DNA from: Prorocentrum cordatum
Lineage: Eukaryota; Sar; Dinophyceae; Prorocentrales; Prorocentraceae
Assembly: GCA_963575745.1 (NCBI GenBank)
Contig: CAUYUJ010016477.1
Location: 94,501 to 158,500, forward strand
Direction of reading: 5' to 3'
DNA length: 64,000 bases
Shown: in pieces, positions 1-11,360 of the stretch
Position numbering within the stretch: the first letter of the stretch is position 1
Layout of the letters: each line of letters begins with the position of its first letter
The notes under the pieces: generated by a model
The model's database searches: none
What the model was told of the DNA's origin: nothing
Seen by the model: the letters and a program-made list of their open reading frames with translations, nothing else
Translations under genes and position numbers: made by a program

Positions 1-2700
1 GAGGCTTCCAATCTGAATCCTCTTGTATATGCTCTTAATAGGAATCCTTTTGTATTAGTTTCCAATACAGAAGCCGATTGCAACGTGTGTCATTAGAATC
101 CTTTTGTAAACGCTCTCAATAGGAATCCTAGTGTAGAGGCTTCCAATCAAAACCCTCTTGTATAGGCTCTCAGTAGAAATCCTTTTGTATTAGTTTCCAA
201 AAGGAAGCCGATTGCAACGGGTGTCAGTCGAATCCTTTTGTAAACGCTCTCAATAGGAATCCTAGTGTAGAGGCTTCCAATCAAAATCCTCTCATATAGG
301 CTCTCAATAGTAATCCTTTTGTATTAGTTTCCAAGAGGAAGCCGATTGCAACGGGTGTCATTAGAATCCTTTTGTAAACGCTCTCAATAGGAATCCTAGC
401 GTAGAGGCTTCCATGACAATCCTCTTGTATAGACTCTCAATAAGACTCCTTTTGTATTAGTTTCTAAGAAGAAACCGATTGCAACGGGTGTCATTCGAAC
501 CCTTGTGTAAACGCTCCCGGTAGGAATCCTATTGTACAAGCTTCCAATCAGAATCCTCTTGTATCGGCTCTCACTAGGAATCCGTTTGTATTAGTTTCCA
601 ATACAAAACCGATTGCAACGGGTGTCATTCGCATCCTTTTGTAAACGCTATCACTAGGAATCCTATTGTATAGGCTTCCAATCCAAATCCTCTTGTATAG
701 GCTCTCAATAGGAATCCTTTTGTACTAGTTTTTCCAATAAGAAACCGATTGCAACGGGTGTCATTAGAATCCTTTTGTAAACGCTCTCAATAAGAATCCT
801 ATTGAACAAGCTTCCAATCATAATCCTCTTGTATAGGCTCTCAGTAGAAATCATTTTGTCTTAGTTTCCAACACAACGCCGATTGCAACGTGTGTCATTC
901 GAATCCTTTTGTAATCACTTCCAATAGGAATCCTGGTGTAGAGGATTCAAAATCCTCTTGTATAGGCTCTCGATAGGAATCCGTTTGTACTAGTTTCCAA
1001 TAGGAAGCCGATTACAACGGATATCAGTCGAATCCTTTTGTAAACGCTCCCAATAGGAATCCTAGTGTAGAGGCTTGCAATCATAATCCTCTCGTGTAGG
1101 CTCTCAATCGGGCCCTTTGTGTATTAGTTTCCAAGAGGAAGCCGGTTACAACGGGTGTCATTCGAATCCTTTTGTAAACGCTCTCAATAAGAATCCTATT
1201 CATCCTCTTGTATAGGCTCCCAATCGGAAGCCTTTTGTATTAGTTTCCAATAAGAAGCCGATTGCAACGGGTGTCATTCGAATCGTTTTGTAACCGCTCT
1301 CAATAGGACTCCACTTGTAGAGGCATCCAATCATAATCCTCTTGTATAGGCTCCCAATCGTAAGCCTTTTGTATTAGTTTCCAAGAGGAAGCCGATTGCA
1401 ACGGGTGTCATTCGAATCCTTGTGTAAACGCTCCCAGTAGTAATCCTATTGTACAGGCGTCCAATCAGAATCCTCTTGTATCGGCTCTCGCTAGGAATCG
1501 TTTGTATTGGTTTCCAATCCAAAGCCGATTGCAACGGGTGTCATTAGAATTCTTCTGTAAACGCTTTCAATCGGAATCCTATTGTCGAGGCTTCCAATCA
1601 AAATCCTCTTATATATATGCTCTCAATGGGAATTCTTGTTGTATTAGTTGCCAATAGGAAACCGATTGCAAGGGGTGCCATTAGAATCCTTCTGTAAACG
1701 CTCTCAATCGAAATCCTATTGTAGAGGTTTCTAATCAGAATCCTCTTGTATATGCTCTCAATAAGAATCCGTTTGTATTAGCTTCCAAGAGGAAGCCGAT
1801 TGCAACGGGTGTCATTATAATCCTTTTGTAAACGCTCTCAATAGGAATCCTGGTGTAGAGGCTTCCAATCATAATCCTCTCGTATAGGCTCTCAATAGGA
1901 ACCCTTGTGTATTAGTTTCCGAGAGGAAGCCGATTGCAAGGCGTGTCATTCGAATCCTTGTGTAAACGCTCCCAGTAGTAATCCTGTTGTACAGGCGTCC
2001 AATCAGAATCCTCTTGTATCGGCTCTCGCTAGGAACCCTTTTGCATTAGTTTTCAATTAGAAGCCGATTGCAACAGATGTCATTCGAATCCTTTTGTAAA
2101 CGCTCTCACTAGGAATTCTATTGTAAAGGCTTCCAATCATAATAATCTTGTTTCTGCTCTCAGTAGGAATTCTTTTGTATTGGTTTCCAAGAGGAAGCCG
2201 ATTGCAACGGGTGTCATTCGAATCCTTTTGTAAACGCTCTCAATAGGAATCCTATTGTAAAAAGGCTTACAATCATAATCCTCTTGTATATGCTCTCAAT
2301 AGGAATCCTGTTGTATGACTTTCCAATATGAAACCGATTGCAACTGGTGTCATTCGAATCCTTCTGTAAACGCTCTCAATCGGAATCCTATCGTAGAGAC
2401 TTCCAATCCGAATCCTCTTGTATATGCTCTCAATGAAAACCCATTTGTATCAGTTTCCAATAGGACGCCGATTGCAACGGGTGTCACTAGCATACTTTTG
2501 TAAGCGCTCTCAATAGGAATCCGAGCGTAGAGGCTTCCAATCATAATCCTCTTGTATATGCTCTTAATCGGAATCCTTTTGTACTACTTTCCAATAGGAA
2601 GCTGATTGCAACGGGTGTCGTTCGAATCCTTTTGTGAACGCTCTCAAAAGGAATCCGATTGTAGAGGCTTCCAGTCAGAATCCTCTTGTATAGGCTCTCG
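1..2700. repeat. Satellite array: 134-bp unit made of five ~27-bp subrepeats
   Basis: Landmarks such as GCCGATTGCAAC recur about every 134 bp (near 73, 207, 341, 474 and on to about 2.6 kb). Each unit divides into five segments of 26-27 bp; four begin with a variant of GGAATCCTNTTGTA and end in a TCTCAATA or TCCAATA-like tail, while the fifth carries the GCCGATTGCAACGGG landmark. About 20 units are present and none are identical. Short open frames show a nine-residue period (27 bp is nine codons) but stops are frequent, so I treat the array as non-coding. It continues beyond the left edge of the window. Confidence 0.93.
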
Positions 2701-2703
2701 ATA

Positions 2704-3165
2704 GGAACGCCATAACTTTAGGAAAACCATGAGAAACAAACCAAAAAACCTAGTCAACTCAAGTGCTGGAGGCTGAAACTTTTGAAAAAACATGGGAACA
2801 CCCCCAAAAACACAAACAAAACACATATTCCAGGGAAGACCCGTCCGCCCCAAAGGGGAGGTTACATGGGCGGGCGGGTGCCACTTTTGTTATTATTTGT
2901 TCAATGGTTTTTCCAACATTCCAGCCTCCATCACTTCATTTTTTTTCTTTTCTTAAGGTGTTCCTAAAGTTATGGCGCTCCGCTGGACGGGGGGGAGGGA
3001 GGAGGAGGATGAGGCGGTCCCTTCGGACGGGTCTTCCCTTTTTCGTTGTTGTTGTTTTTTGTTTCAATGTTTTTCCAAAGTTTCAGCCTCCAGCACTTCA
3101 GTTTTTTTTTTTTTTTTTTTTTTTTTTTGTTTTCTTAGGGTTTCCCTAAAATTATGGCCTGGAGG
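2704..3165. repeat. Three copies of a ~90-120-bp module, first inverted
   Basis: A module with the order 'TTTTCCAAAGTTTCAGCCTCCAGCACTT ... T-rich stretch ... TTTCCTAAAGTTATGGCG' appears inverted at about 2707..2800 and in direct orientation at about 2903..2980 and 3062..3160. The T-rich segment of the third copy has become a pure run of about 27 T (3102..3128). The first copy and the later ones could pair to form a large imperfect foldback. A purine-rich GGA/GAG stretch follows to about 3300. Confidence 0.75.
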
Positions 3166-3440
3166 AGGAGGAGGAGGAGGGGGAACGGGGGGTGGGGGGT
3201 GAGGACGAGCAAGAGAAGAATGATGAGGAGGATGAGAGGATGAAATGATGAATGGGGGGAGGAGGAGGAGGAAGAGGAGGAAGAGGAAGAACCGCTTTGA
3301 AATGGCCCAAGAGGGCCCCCCACGGGAGTCCCATGCCAAAAACAAGTCCCCACACTAAATTTTGGATATTCCTTCTGTAGAGGGACACGCCAGACTTGAC
3401 CCTAAAAGGAGAAAACACTTCCCTATGTGAAGCTCATACA
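3166..3440. other. Purine-rich DNA, no gene seen
   Basis: GGA/GAG-rich sequence up to about 3300, then about 140 bp containing TCTGTAGAGGGACA. That short segment recurs near 53315 and, more diverged, near 54430. Nothing here supports a gene. Confidence 0.5.
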
Positions 3441-3597
3441 AAAAAAACGCCATAAGCATGAACTTTTGGCGCTCCGCGCGGATTTCTTGGATCTGCGCTG
3501 GACCCCCCTCCCCGGCGCGCGGAGGGCGCCAGGGGGGGCCTGCGCAGATCCAAGAGATCCGAGCGGAGCGACGACAGTTAGTGTTTATGGCGTTTTT
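3441..3597. repeat. Hairpin element H, copy 1
   Basis: Two arms of about 55-60 bp pair with few mismatches around a GC-rich centre. The left arm runs from AACGCCATAAGCATG through CGCTCCGCGCGGATTTCTTG; the right arm contains CAGATCCAAGAGATCCGAG and ends in GTGTTTATGGCGTTTTT. Four related hairpins occur at 35030, 39512, 49799 and 54826. The shape is that of a foldback or MITE-like element. Confidence 0.85.
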
Positions 3598-3634
3598 CCC
3601 TCTTCGACTTCTGTCCGTTTCGACACTGCACCTC

Positions 3635-3770
3635 GGATCTCGGGGGCGGCCAAGAGGGGGGCGTCCAAGAGGGGGGGCGCAAAGCATGGCTGGCGGCATG
3701 TGCGCGGCCCGGGGGGGGGCAGGGACGTAGTGAAATAAGAGGAGGCGCCATGAGATCTGGGGAGATATCA
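3635..3770. repeat. Interspersed repeat J, copy 1
   Basis: The segment from GGGGGCGGCCAAGAGG to GGCGCCATGAGATCTGGGGA is found again, with the same order of landmarks (GTCCAAGAGGGG, GCAAAGCATG, ATGTGCGCGGCCC, CAGGGACGTA), at 11971..12105 and 45283..45425. It has no coding capacity. Confidence 0.8.
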
Positions 3771-4366
3771 TTCGGCGGTAGACAAACCTCCCTTTAGTAA
3801 ACCTCCCCTTAATGAAAACGGCCTGGGACCGAAACCGACGGACCTGGACCCGCAAAAATGACGGCCGCGACGCCCTCTCGCGAACCGAAAACGGCCAATT
3901 CGCTAATCGACGTGTCAGGGTAGGAGGTTGATCCACCGCCGAATCATGGCCCCTGGCGGAATATCCCCTCCCCCTGGGCATCACCCCCTCTTTCGGGCGT
4001 TGGTAAAACTGGGTTTAATGGAACCTGGTTCAGTGATCTGTACCGGGGGCGACCCCCCGTCCCATTTCCACTAACCGGAACTGCCGTCACCCGACCTATG
4101 GCAAACCTGGTTTCATGATTCTGGCCAATTCGAAGGCTCCGGGGCCCTACCACTCACCGGGCCCCCTTCCCAAGGGGCCCTGGCCACGCCCGACTCCTGG
4201 CCGCCCCCGAGGAGCTCTCCCGGGCGCTCCTGGTCGAGGTCCTTCTCCGAGGGCAGCTCCTCTGCGGGGCGCGGGGCGCGCGGCGGCCTCCCGAACACGC
4301 CGCCGGCCCGGGCCCCCGCGGAGGCTGCCACGAGCAGCGCCCCGAGGGACGTGGGGCCTCCCACTC

Positions 4367-4493
4367 GCCATCGCTCCGACGTCCATTTCCCGTGCATGTT
4401 TCGGTTTCGTGCGTGTTTTCTTTCGCTCGATGGTCCAGGATCGTCCTCAATGGTTCTCGCCGAGAAAAAAAATTCACACGTCCGAGCGATGCC
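4367..4493. mobile_element. MITE-like element G, uninterrupted copy
   Basis: A 127-bp segment with 16-bp inverted ends: left GCCATCGCTCCGACGT, right the complement of GGCATCGCTCGGACGT (two mismatches). The interior is T-rich then A-rich. The same element at 32979..34635 is split by a 1.5-kb E element, so this copy shows the empty site. No coding capacity; the mobilising enzyme is unknown. Confidence 0.8.
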
Positions 4494-5560
4494 AGGCCCT
4501 CGGAAGCTGGGCGAGGGCGGCTAAAGCCGTGGCTGTTAAAACGGCCCTCCCGGAAGGAAAAAAACAGGTTCCCGGAATGAGGTGCGGCACGCGAAACATT
4601 TTTTTGATTCGCGGGTCGAGAGCGAGCCTCTTCCGGTCGAAACGGTACGCGAAACAGTAAACAGGCTTCTTCCCGGAAGGACGAAGACGACTTCCCGGAG
4701 GTCGCTTGTAGCAGTCACGGATTTAGCAGCTCTTGCACGGCTTCCGACTCCCTGCAGGGAGACCTAAGACCCGGGCACGGGGGCCATCATAAAGATGGCG
4801 AGACCTAATCCGAAACATTTGACGCGGGCTCCCGCTGCAAACGTCCCACGAAAGCGGGACCGTCAAAAGTCGGCAAACCCGAGTATTGCGTTTCCCCGAT
4901 CCATGCCTGGGCGTCGGGCCTGGAGGCGTGGCTGCCGTGCCTGCAGGAGGCCTAGGAACACAAGCCTGGTCACCCTCCGGGCGCAAAAGCACAGAAAATA
5001 CGGGTCGGACTTGACTCAGGATGTGCGCAAGATGCGCTGTACATCTCGAGCGCTCTGGTGTCCGATGGTGGTTCCTGCGGCGAGACCGCCATTAACAGAA
5101 AAATGCGGTCAGAATCGGCACCCGAAAGACCTCCAGAATCCACCACCGTGCCGCGAAGCACTGAGGGGAGTGCCCTCAGCTCCGATGGAATTCTCTAATG
5201 GAATCTTGCAAATGCTCTTTGAGAGGCGCTACCGGGTGCTTCAAGGCGCTCTCAGGCCTTCTCGTACTACATTCCGGAGGCCTTGAGAGCGTGGGTCGAA
5301 CTCCAGACCTCCAACATGCTGTAAGATGGGCACACGGGGCCGTCCTGGGGCTCCGTTGGGGGCCTGTCTGGCCGTCTGCGAGGCTTCGGGGGCCTACCCA
5401 CGAGGCCAACGTGCTTGCAGCAATGTTTGCTTCTCTGGGCATGGTTTTGGCACTGCTGGCATGGCGGTGTGCAACAACTCCAAGAAGGGGGTCTTGGCCG
5501 ATCCCGCTGGCCACCCAGAGAGGCGCGCAGAGACGAGTACATCCACAGCATCACCAAGAC
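4494..5560. other. GC-rich DNA without a convincing gene
   Basis: Open frames exist on both strands but none has a recognisable domain. A stretch near 4600..4660 (CGGGTCGAGAGCGAGCCTCTT-like) is related to sequence near 37360, so part of this is also repeat-derived. Confidence 0.4.
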
Positions 5561-5786
5561 TGCCACGATGGCCTCCGAGACGGCCAAGATGGCCAAGACG
5601 CCTCCAAGACGGTCTCAAGATGGTCTCCAAGACGGTCCCAAGATGGTCTTCAAGGCGGTCCCAAGCTGGTCTCCAAGGCGGTCCCAAGACGCCTCCAAGA
5701 CGGCTCAAGATGTTCTCCAGATGGTCCAAAAGACCCACAAGACGCCCCGAGAGGGTTTTCAAGAGGGCTTCAGGAGGCCAAGATCA
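5560..5786. repeat. CCAAGATGG-type minisatellite
   Basis: Degenerate direct repeats of CCAAGACGGTC and CCAAGATGGTCTC, roughly 10-17 bp each. It belongs to the dispersed F-type array family seen at 7.35, 27.2, 41.5, 55.5, 57.6 and 63 kb. Open frames through it reflect the repeat composition. Confidence 0.75.
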
Positions 5787-7286
5787 TTCCCAACCATCCT
5801 GTGGTGTTGGGTCCTCGTTTTTATCGGCGGCGAGCGAGGGGGGGAAGTGGGAAGGAGAATGCCTCTTCAGAATGCGGCGGCACTTCTCAGAAGCCCTCGC
5901 ACCTTCTGAGACATTTTCTGTGCCTTCGGGGAAGGGTTAGAAAACTTCTCAGAAGGCCGGGGGACTTCCGAGCCTTGCGAAAAGGCCCGCCTCTTCTCAC
6001 TTCCCCCTGGGCTCGCCGCCAACTTTTACCGATGACGCCGCGCTCCACTCCCTCCCTCTGCCCCCTCCCTCCTCATCCCTGCCTCTGCCCTCTACATTTC
6101 AGCACACCCCTCACTCGTTTCGTGGCCCCACAGGGAGCTCCAATGAAGGCCTCAGTGGCACAGTCTGCATGGCGTACCCGCACACGCTTCGGCACACCCG
6201 TCACCTTTTGTGTGGCCCCAATGGGAGCTCCATCGACAGCCCCATCGGCACAACCCGCATCCCGCACCCGATTCGGCACACCTATCACACATTTCGTGGC
6301 CACATTGGGAGCTCCACCGAAGGCCCCAGCAGGTAATCTTCATGGCGTACCCGCACCCGATTCGACACACCCCTCACAAGGTGGCCCCAGGAGGGGCTCC
6401 ACCGAAAGATTGCCCGCACCCGATCTGGCACACCCCTCACACGTTTCGTGGCCCCACACGGGGCTCCACCGAAGGCCCCAGCGGCACAGTCCGCATGGCG
6501 TACCCGCACACGCTTCGACACACCCTTCACACGTCTCGTGGCCTCATAGGTAGCTCTACCGAAGGTCCTGGTGGCACAGCCCGCATGGCGTACCTGCATC
6601 CGACTTGGCACACCCCTCGCACGGTCGGTGGCCCCACAAGGGGGCTGCATCGAAGGCCCCATCGGCACAGACTGCATGGCGTACCTGCATACGACTTGGC
6701 ATACCCCGCACACGTTCGGTGGCCCCAGGAGGAGCTCCACCGAAGGCCCCACAAGCACAGTCCACATGGCGTACCACCACCCGAGTCGGCACACGCTTCG
6801 TGGCCCTATATGGAGCTCCACCGAGCGCCCCAGCGGCACAGTCCGCATGACGTACCTGCACACGCTCCGGCACAACCATCACACGTTCCGTGGCCCCATA
6901 AGGAGCTCCACCGAAGGCTACACTGGCACAGTCCGCATGGCGTACCCGCACACGCCCCGGCACACCCCTCACACGTTTTGTGGCCCCAATGGGAGCTCCA
7001 CCGACAGCTCCATCGGCACAATCCGCATGCCGTACCCGCACCCGATTCGGCACACCCCTCACACGTGTCGTGCACGGCGTACCCGCGCACGCTTTAGCAC
7101 ACCCCTCACACGTTCTGAGGCCCCATACGGAGCTCCACCGAAAGTCACAATGGCACAATCCACATGGCGTACCCGCGCCCGTGTCGGCACACCCCTCACA
7201 CGTTTCGTGGCCCCATATGGGGCTCCACCCATGACAACTCTTTCAACTGCGGTACTTACAACTGCAACTGGTTCGGCCCTTCGCCA
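5787..7286 (+). mobile_element. Satellite-carrying element B, copy 1
   Basis: The left end carries TTCCCAACCATCCTGTGG followed by a TTGGGTCCTCG motif. A CT-rich leader ending CTGCCTCTGCCCTC comes next, then an array (about 6110..7230) of 80-90-bp units with the core TTTCGTGGCCCCA ... GAGCTCCACCGAAGGCCC ... GCATGGCGTACCCGCAC. The right end has CAACTGGTTCGGCCCTTCGCCA. The same order is seen at 15413..16590 and, inverted, at 21493..22244. Long overlapping open frames in several frames are a by-product of the repeats. Confidence 0.75.
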
Positions 7287-7349
7287 CGGTACCTGGGTTG
7301 CCTTCATCAATTTCGACTGATTTTAGCGTGCTCGTCTCGTCGGGCTTCT

Positions 7350-7745
7350 GACGCTTCAAGACGGCCCCATCGGCCCCAAAGATCGTCCCAAGACGGGCCA
7401 ATCGCCCCCCAAGAGGCCCGCAAGGCTGTCTCCCAAACTTCCAACACGATCCTGAAGCGCCCAAAAGGGACCCACGACTGCCCAGAAGGGGGTCCAAAGC
7501 CGGACTCCGAAGGTCAAGAGGTCACTTTGAGACCCCCAGAAGCACACAAGAAGCACTCAAGAGGCCCCAAGATGCCCCCAAGCGCCCCCTCAGAGGCCTC
7601 CAAGAGGCTCCCAGGAAGCCCCCAGAGGGCCTCACGAGGCCTCCTCTTCTTCTGCCTCCTCCTCCTCCTCCTCGTCCTCGTCCTCGTCCTCCTCCTCCTC
7701 CTCCTCCTCCTCCTCCTCCTCCTGCTCCTCCTCCCTCTCTTCCTC
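7350..7745. repeat. F-type CCAAGAGGCC array and CTC microsatellite
   Basis: Repeats of the CCCCAAGAGGCC and CCCCAGAAG kind run from about 7350 to 7650, then a run of CTC triplets at about 7655..7740. The same pairing of a CCAAGAGG array followed by CTC triplets occurs at 55.9-56.2 and 57.6-57.96 kb. Confidence 0.75.
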
Positions 7746-9480
7746 TCCCAACTGTTTCCCCAATGGGGTTCCACAACGGCTGGGGGAACACGTAATTCAA
7801 TAGCTTGGCCAGACTTCGGCCCAACGTTTGGCCGCATGGGCGTTTCCAAACGGCAGGGATTGGCGGTGAGTTGCCGTATGCGCCTTCGATAATCACACTC
7901 ACCGTCCATGTCTAGCTGTACTCACTTCTGCATGCTCTTGGTGCTGACACGGGGGCGTACAACTCTCGCCCAGCACAATTCGCAACTGGAAACGTCTGAA
8001 TTCATGGCTCGTGCAACTCGGAACCTCAGCATAATCTAGGATCAAGACGACACGCCCCCCTCGCCCTCCTCACCTCGGCGCACTTGTGAGCTGAGAGCTT
8101 TACGGCAACAAAAGAAGGAACACGTTCTCGAGACCACATGCAGATCATCGTGACCCCCCCCACGCACACACGCGCTGTTTATGCTCAAGCCGTGCTCGCT
8201 CCTCATCGTGCTGACACCTGACCGCTCCCTCCCGGCCCCAAGATGGCTACAGAGGCCCCCGCACACGATGGTCGGTCAAGGGTGAGATCTGGGTCCTCGA
8301 AGTCTGGCTTTTCCCCGGCGGGTGAAGGCTGAACGGTGTGCAGTTCCCGGGCGGGGTTTGGGCTGAACGACGTGCAGGCACCTAGGCATACAAGCTCATC
8401 GACGGCGCCCCTGGCCAGGACTTCGGCGCCCAGGCTCTCGTTCGGTGGCTCGTTCGTCTGAGGCGCGTCAGATGCCGAGGGAGCTCCAGGGAGCGCCCGC
8501 TGGGGCTTAACACCTTCCTTGTGCACGCGTGGGCTGCGGTAGCTGGACGCACGCTCGATGGGGCTCGTCCGTTTGAGGCCGAGGGTCGACGCATACATTC
8601 GCTTGGCCCACCGCGTGGGTCAGACGTATGAGCCGATATGCTTTGCATTGCGCCATGGGGTGCGTCCGAGGACGAACGGAACGAGAGCGATGATGGACGT
8701 GGAGATGGGGGCAATGATGGCTATGTGGATGCATACGCTGCTGCGGCAGCTGAACAGGCCCCGCGTATGCAAATGGGCACAAAAGGCGTCGAGCTTGGAC
8801 AGTTCATTAGCACGCGCCGGCTATTTCGGTCATGTGTCACGCCGCTGGCCAGCATCTCGGGATCATGCGGAGACGTCATCAGTCCACTGACGAGCCTCGC
8901 TCCCACAAATGATGGAAGCGCTCTGCCTCGGCACACGTGCGACGGTTGCCGAAGGCCCAGTGCGCGTTCTCCTGTGGAAATCTGGCACCCAGGGGCGGGG
9001 CCAGTGCTCATACCCAAATGTGATCAGCTAAACCAAACCTGTTTCAAGCCGAGCTGAACACACAATGGCAAGGAGAAGCCAGCCGAGCGAGGGTCACCAG
9101 TTGAATGACATTATCTTGGGTCCCCTGTGCTGAAGACTCTGGCGCGAGGGCTCTGTTGCACGACTCCAACTCTTACGAGAGCGGACTGTGAGCACAGCAA
9201 CGAGGATATCTGACACACGAAAACACTACATTCACATAGCGAAATACATGATGGTAAGGACGATATGGCGAAGGCGAGAAGCACGAGAGATGACTGGAAA
9301 GGGGGGCTTGGAAGAAAGGAACGGGCAGGGCGGACATACATTTGGCAAACAAATCGGAGCGGGGGACAGGGGAGGGGGTAGCTGCGGAAGACGCCTGAAG
9401 TCATATATGATATGCAGGGAAGAAAATACACAGGACACGGGACCACCATGGATGGTTGGCGAGGAAGTTAGTGGGTGATC
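7746..9480. other. Mostly single-copy DNA, no assignable gene
   Basis: This 1.7-kb stretch lacks the repeats around it. There are open frames of 100-140 codons on both strands (for example 8203..8598 minus and 8638..9057 plus), but I see no domain, spliced leader or clear start context. A gene with introns could be hidden here; nothing in the sequence lets me draw it. Confidence 0.4.
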
Positions 9481-9639
9481 TGTACATCTCTACACACATA
9501 AGGCGACAAACGCACACATAGGCGCACAAGTAGAAAAGGGATGCTCATGTGTACGTGTTTATACGCACTCAGCTGTATATACGCATCTGCACATGCGTGT
9601 GTGGATGTGCACTCTACATGCATAGAGCGCGACAGAGCA

Positions 9640-9714
9640 CACTGTATCTATACATAGAGAAAAGGGGGGATAAATAAAGAAAGAGAGATAGAGATAGAGA
9701 GAGATAGAGAGAAC

Positions 9715-9748
<34 letters not shown>

Positions 9749-9790
9749 ACAAACAAGAAGGCGAGCGAAAGAGAGGGAGAAAGAGGCGGC
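9640..9790. repeat. GA microsatellite
   Basis: Runs of GA/GAGA with interspersed GATA and GAACGA, followed by CCACCA triplets to about 9825. Confidence 0.9.
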
Positions 9791-9934
9791 CACCACCACC
9801 ACCACGACCACAGCAACGACGGCCACCACCGCCTCTTCTGCCGCACGCCCGCCGCCCCGCATCCACGCCCCCCCCGCCCTGCAAGGGGACCGCCCTGCAG
9901 GGGGACCGCCCCTGCCGCAGCCAGCGCCCCGCGT

Positions 9935-10125
9935 GCCCCCAATCCCACCGGCCCTCTGGGCGTCGGTGGTTTGGAGCGTTTCCCCTTCCAGCCCTCCTTC
10001 TTCCCCTCCGGGGAGGGGTTTATCACTATTCCCTATGAATATACACCCCCTCCCCCAGGCAACTGAGAGCCAACCCGAATCAATGAGGCCCCACCCACCA
10101 TCCCTTGTAAAAAACCATACAAACA
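9935..10125 (+). repeat. Interspersed repeat K, copy 1
   Basis: Marked by AATCCCACCGGCCCTCTGGG, TTTATCACTATTCCCTA, ACCCCCTCCCCCAGGC and CACCATCCCTTGTAAA in that order. Further copies are at 19800, 54985 and 56217, and a partial one is near 20345..20430. Non-coding and roughly 190 bp, so SINE-sized. A TTTC tetranucleotide run follows at about 10160..10216. Confidence 0.85.
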
Positions 10126-10159
10126 CACACTCTCCCTCCCGCTCTGCCTCCCGCTCTGC

Positions 10160-10214
<55 letters not shown>

Positions 10215-10288
10215 TCAGTAGAGGCACGATGCGTCAAGCACACAGCCAGAGAGAAGGAGACTATGGACGGTACTTAAAAAAAGGGCTA

Positions 10289-10419
10289 GGATCGGGATAA
10301 ATCGCCCCAGAGCGTTCTGGAGCGCTCTCAGAGCGTTCTGGAACGCTCTGGAGCGGCCGCGGCGCCCAATACATCCTCCAAACCCGCCGATTCTCAGAGA
10401 TTTCGAGTTATCCCGATCC
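10289..10419. mobile_element. 131-bp inverted-repeat element
   Basis: Perfect 12-bp inverted termini (GGATCGGGATAA at 10289..10300 and its complement at 10408..10419) bound a segment with internal repeats of AGAGCGTTCTGGAGCGCTCT. It looks like a small MITE. No second copy was seen in this window, and no target duplication is obvious. Confidence 0.6.
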
Positions 10420-10639
10420 GATTTTGTTCCGATCTTCGCGTCGTTTTAGTATTGCCCGCTGCAGTGAAAATTCTACGTGCCAGCTCTTCCTCCCCTCCTC
10501 TGCCTCCCGCTCTGGCGTTTTGCTGCCTTCGCGCCGGCCTGCATGGCCTGGCAGCGGGGGGCTCCGGCCAGGTGCCCCTGCCCGGGCCCGGTTGCCTCCT
10601 GGGTGATGTGGACCGCCCTCCCCCCCCCGTCCCCGTCCC

Positions 10640-10800
10640 CCCCCCACAGAGACAGAGAGAACTTGGGAGAGAGAGAAAGAGAGAGAGAGAGAGAGCGAGA
10701 GGGAGAGAACGAGGGAGAGAGAGAGGGAGAGAGAGAGAGAGAGCGAGAGGGAGAGAACGAGGGAGAGAGAGAGGGAGAGAGAGAGAGAGAGAGATAGAAG
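10640..10800. repeat. GA/GAGG microsatellite with internal duplication
   Basis: GAGAGA runs interrupted by GCGAGAGGGAGAGAACGAGG; this block is duplicated in tandem about 65 bp apart. Confidence 0.9.
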
Positions 10801-11170
10801 GAAACGACGAGACGGCGGGAGCGGTGGGGCAGTGAGCGTAGGGCCCAAGAGGGGTACCACACTTGCGTGCATGATCGAGCTCAGGATCAGAGGAGGCGGA
10901 TGGTGGGAAAGGGAGGCACGGCTCCTTCTCTCTGTTGCCCCCCTGCTGCTTGCCGCCGCCTCGGCATCAACGGGTACCAGGCATGGAAGCTCGGACAAGT
11001 CAATCGCAGATTTCAAACCAAAGGGTAGCAGGGGGAGAGAATACAGGGTGCGTCTGCCAACGACTGCCCTCTCATCCAGCCAACGCTACCCAGCCAAGAT
11101 CGCTCTCATGTTTCGAACCGCTGCATGTCGTTCCCACCCCTCCTTGTGGTTGGCCTCTGTTTTCGAGTAA
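10801..11170. other. No gene seen
   Basis: Mixed sequence between two microsatellites, with no repeat shared elsewhere in the window and no supportable ORF. Confidence 0.4.
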
Positions 11171-11360
11171 AACACTTGCTGCTCTTTACTTCCTGCCTTC
11201 CTTTCTTCCTTCTCCTGGTGCCTCCTCCCTCCTGCCCTCCTCTCTCTTCCTCTCCGCGTCTGCTTCTTCTCTTTTTTCCTTTTGCTTTTCTCTCTCTCTC
11301 TCTCTTTTTCTTCTCTCTTCTCTCTCTCTCTCTCTTCTCTCTTCCCTCGCCCTCGTGCAA
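11171..11360. repeat. CT-rich microsatellite
   Basis: Polypyrimidine tract with CTCTCT runs around 11290..11345. Confidence 0.85.

Noticed and set aside
1-2700. CRISPR array
   Set aside because: The period and spacing look regular, but there are no unique spacers between identical repeats; every segment is a diverged copy of the same 27-mer, and the DNA is eukaryotic.
5198-6553. 451-codon plus-strand frame
   Set aside because: It crosses the CCAAGATGG minisatellite and the left end and array of element B; composition is explained by repeats.
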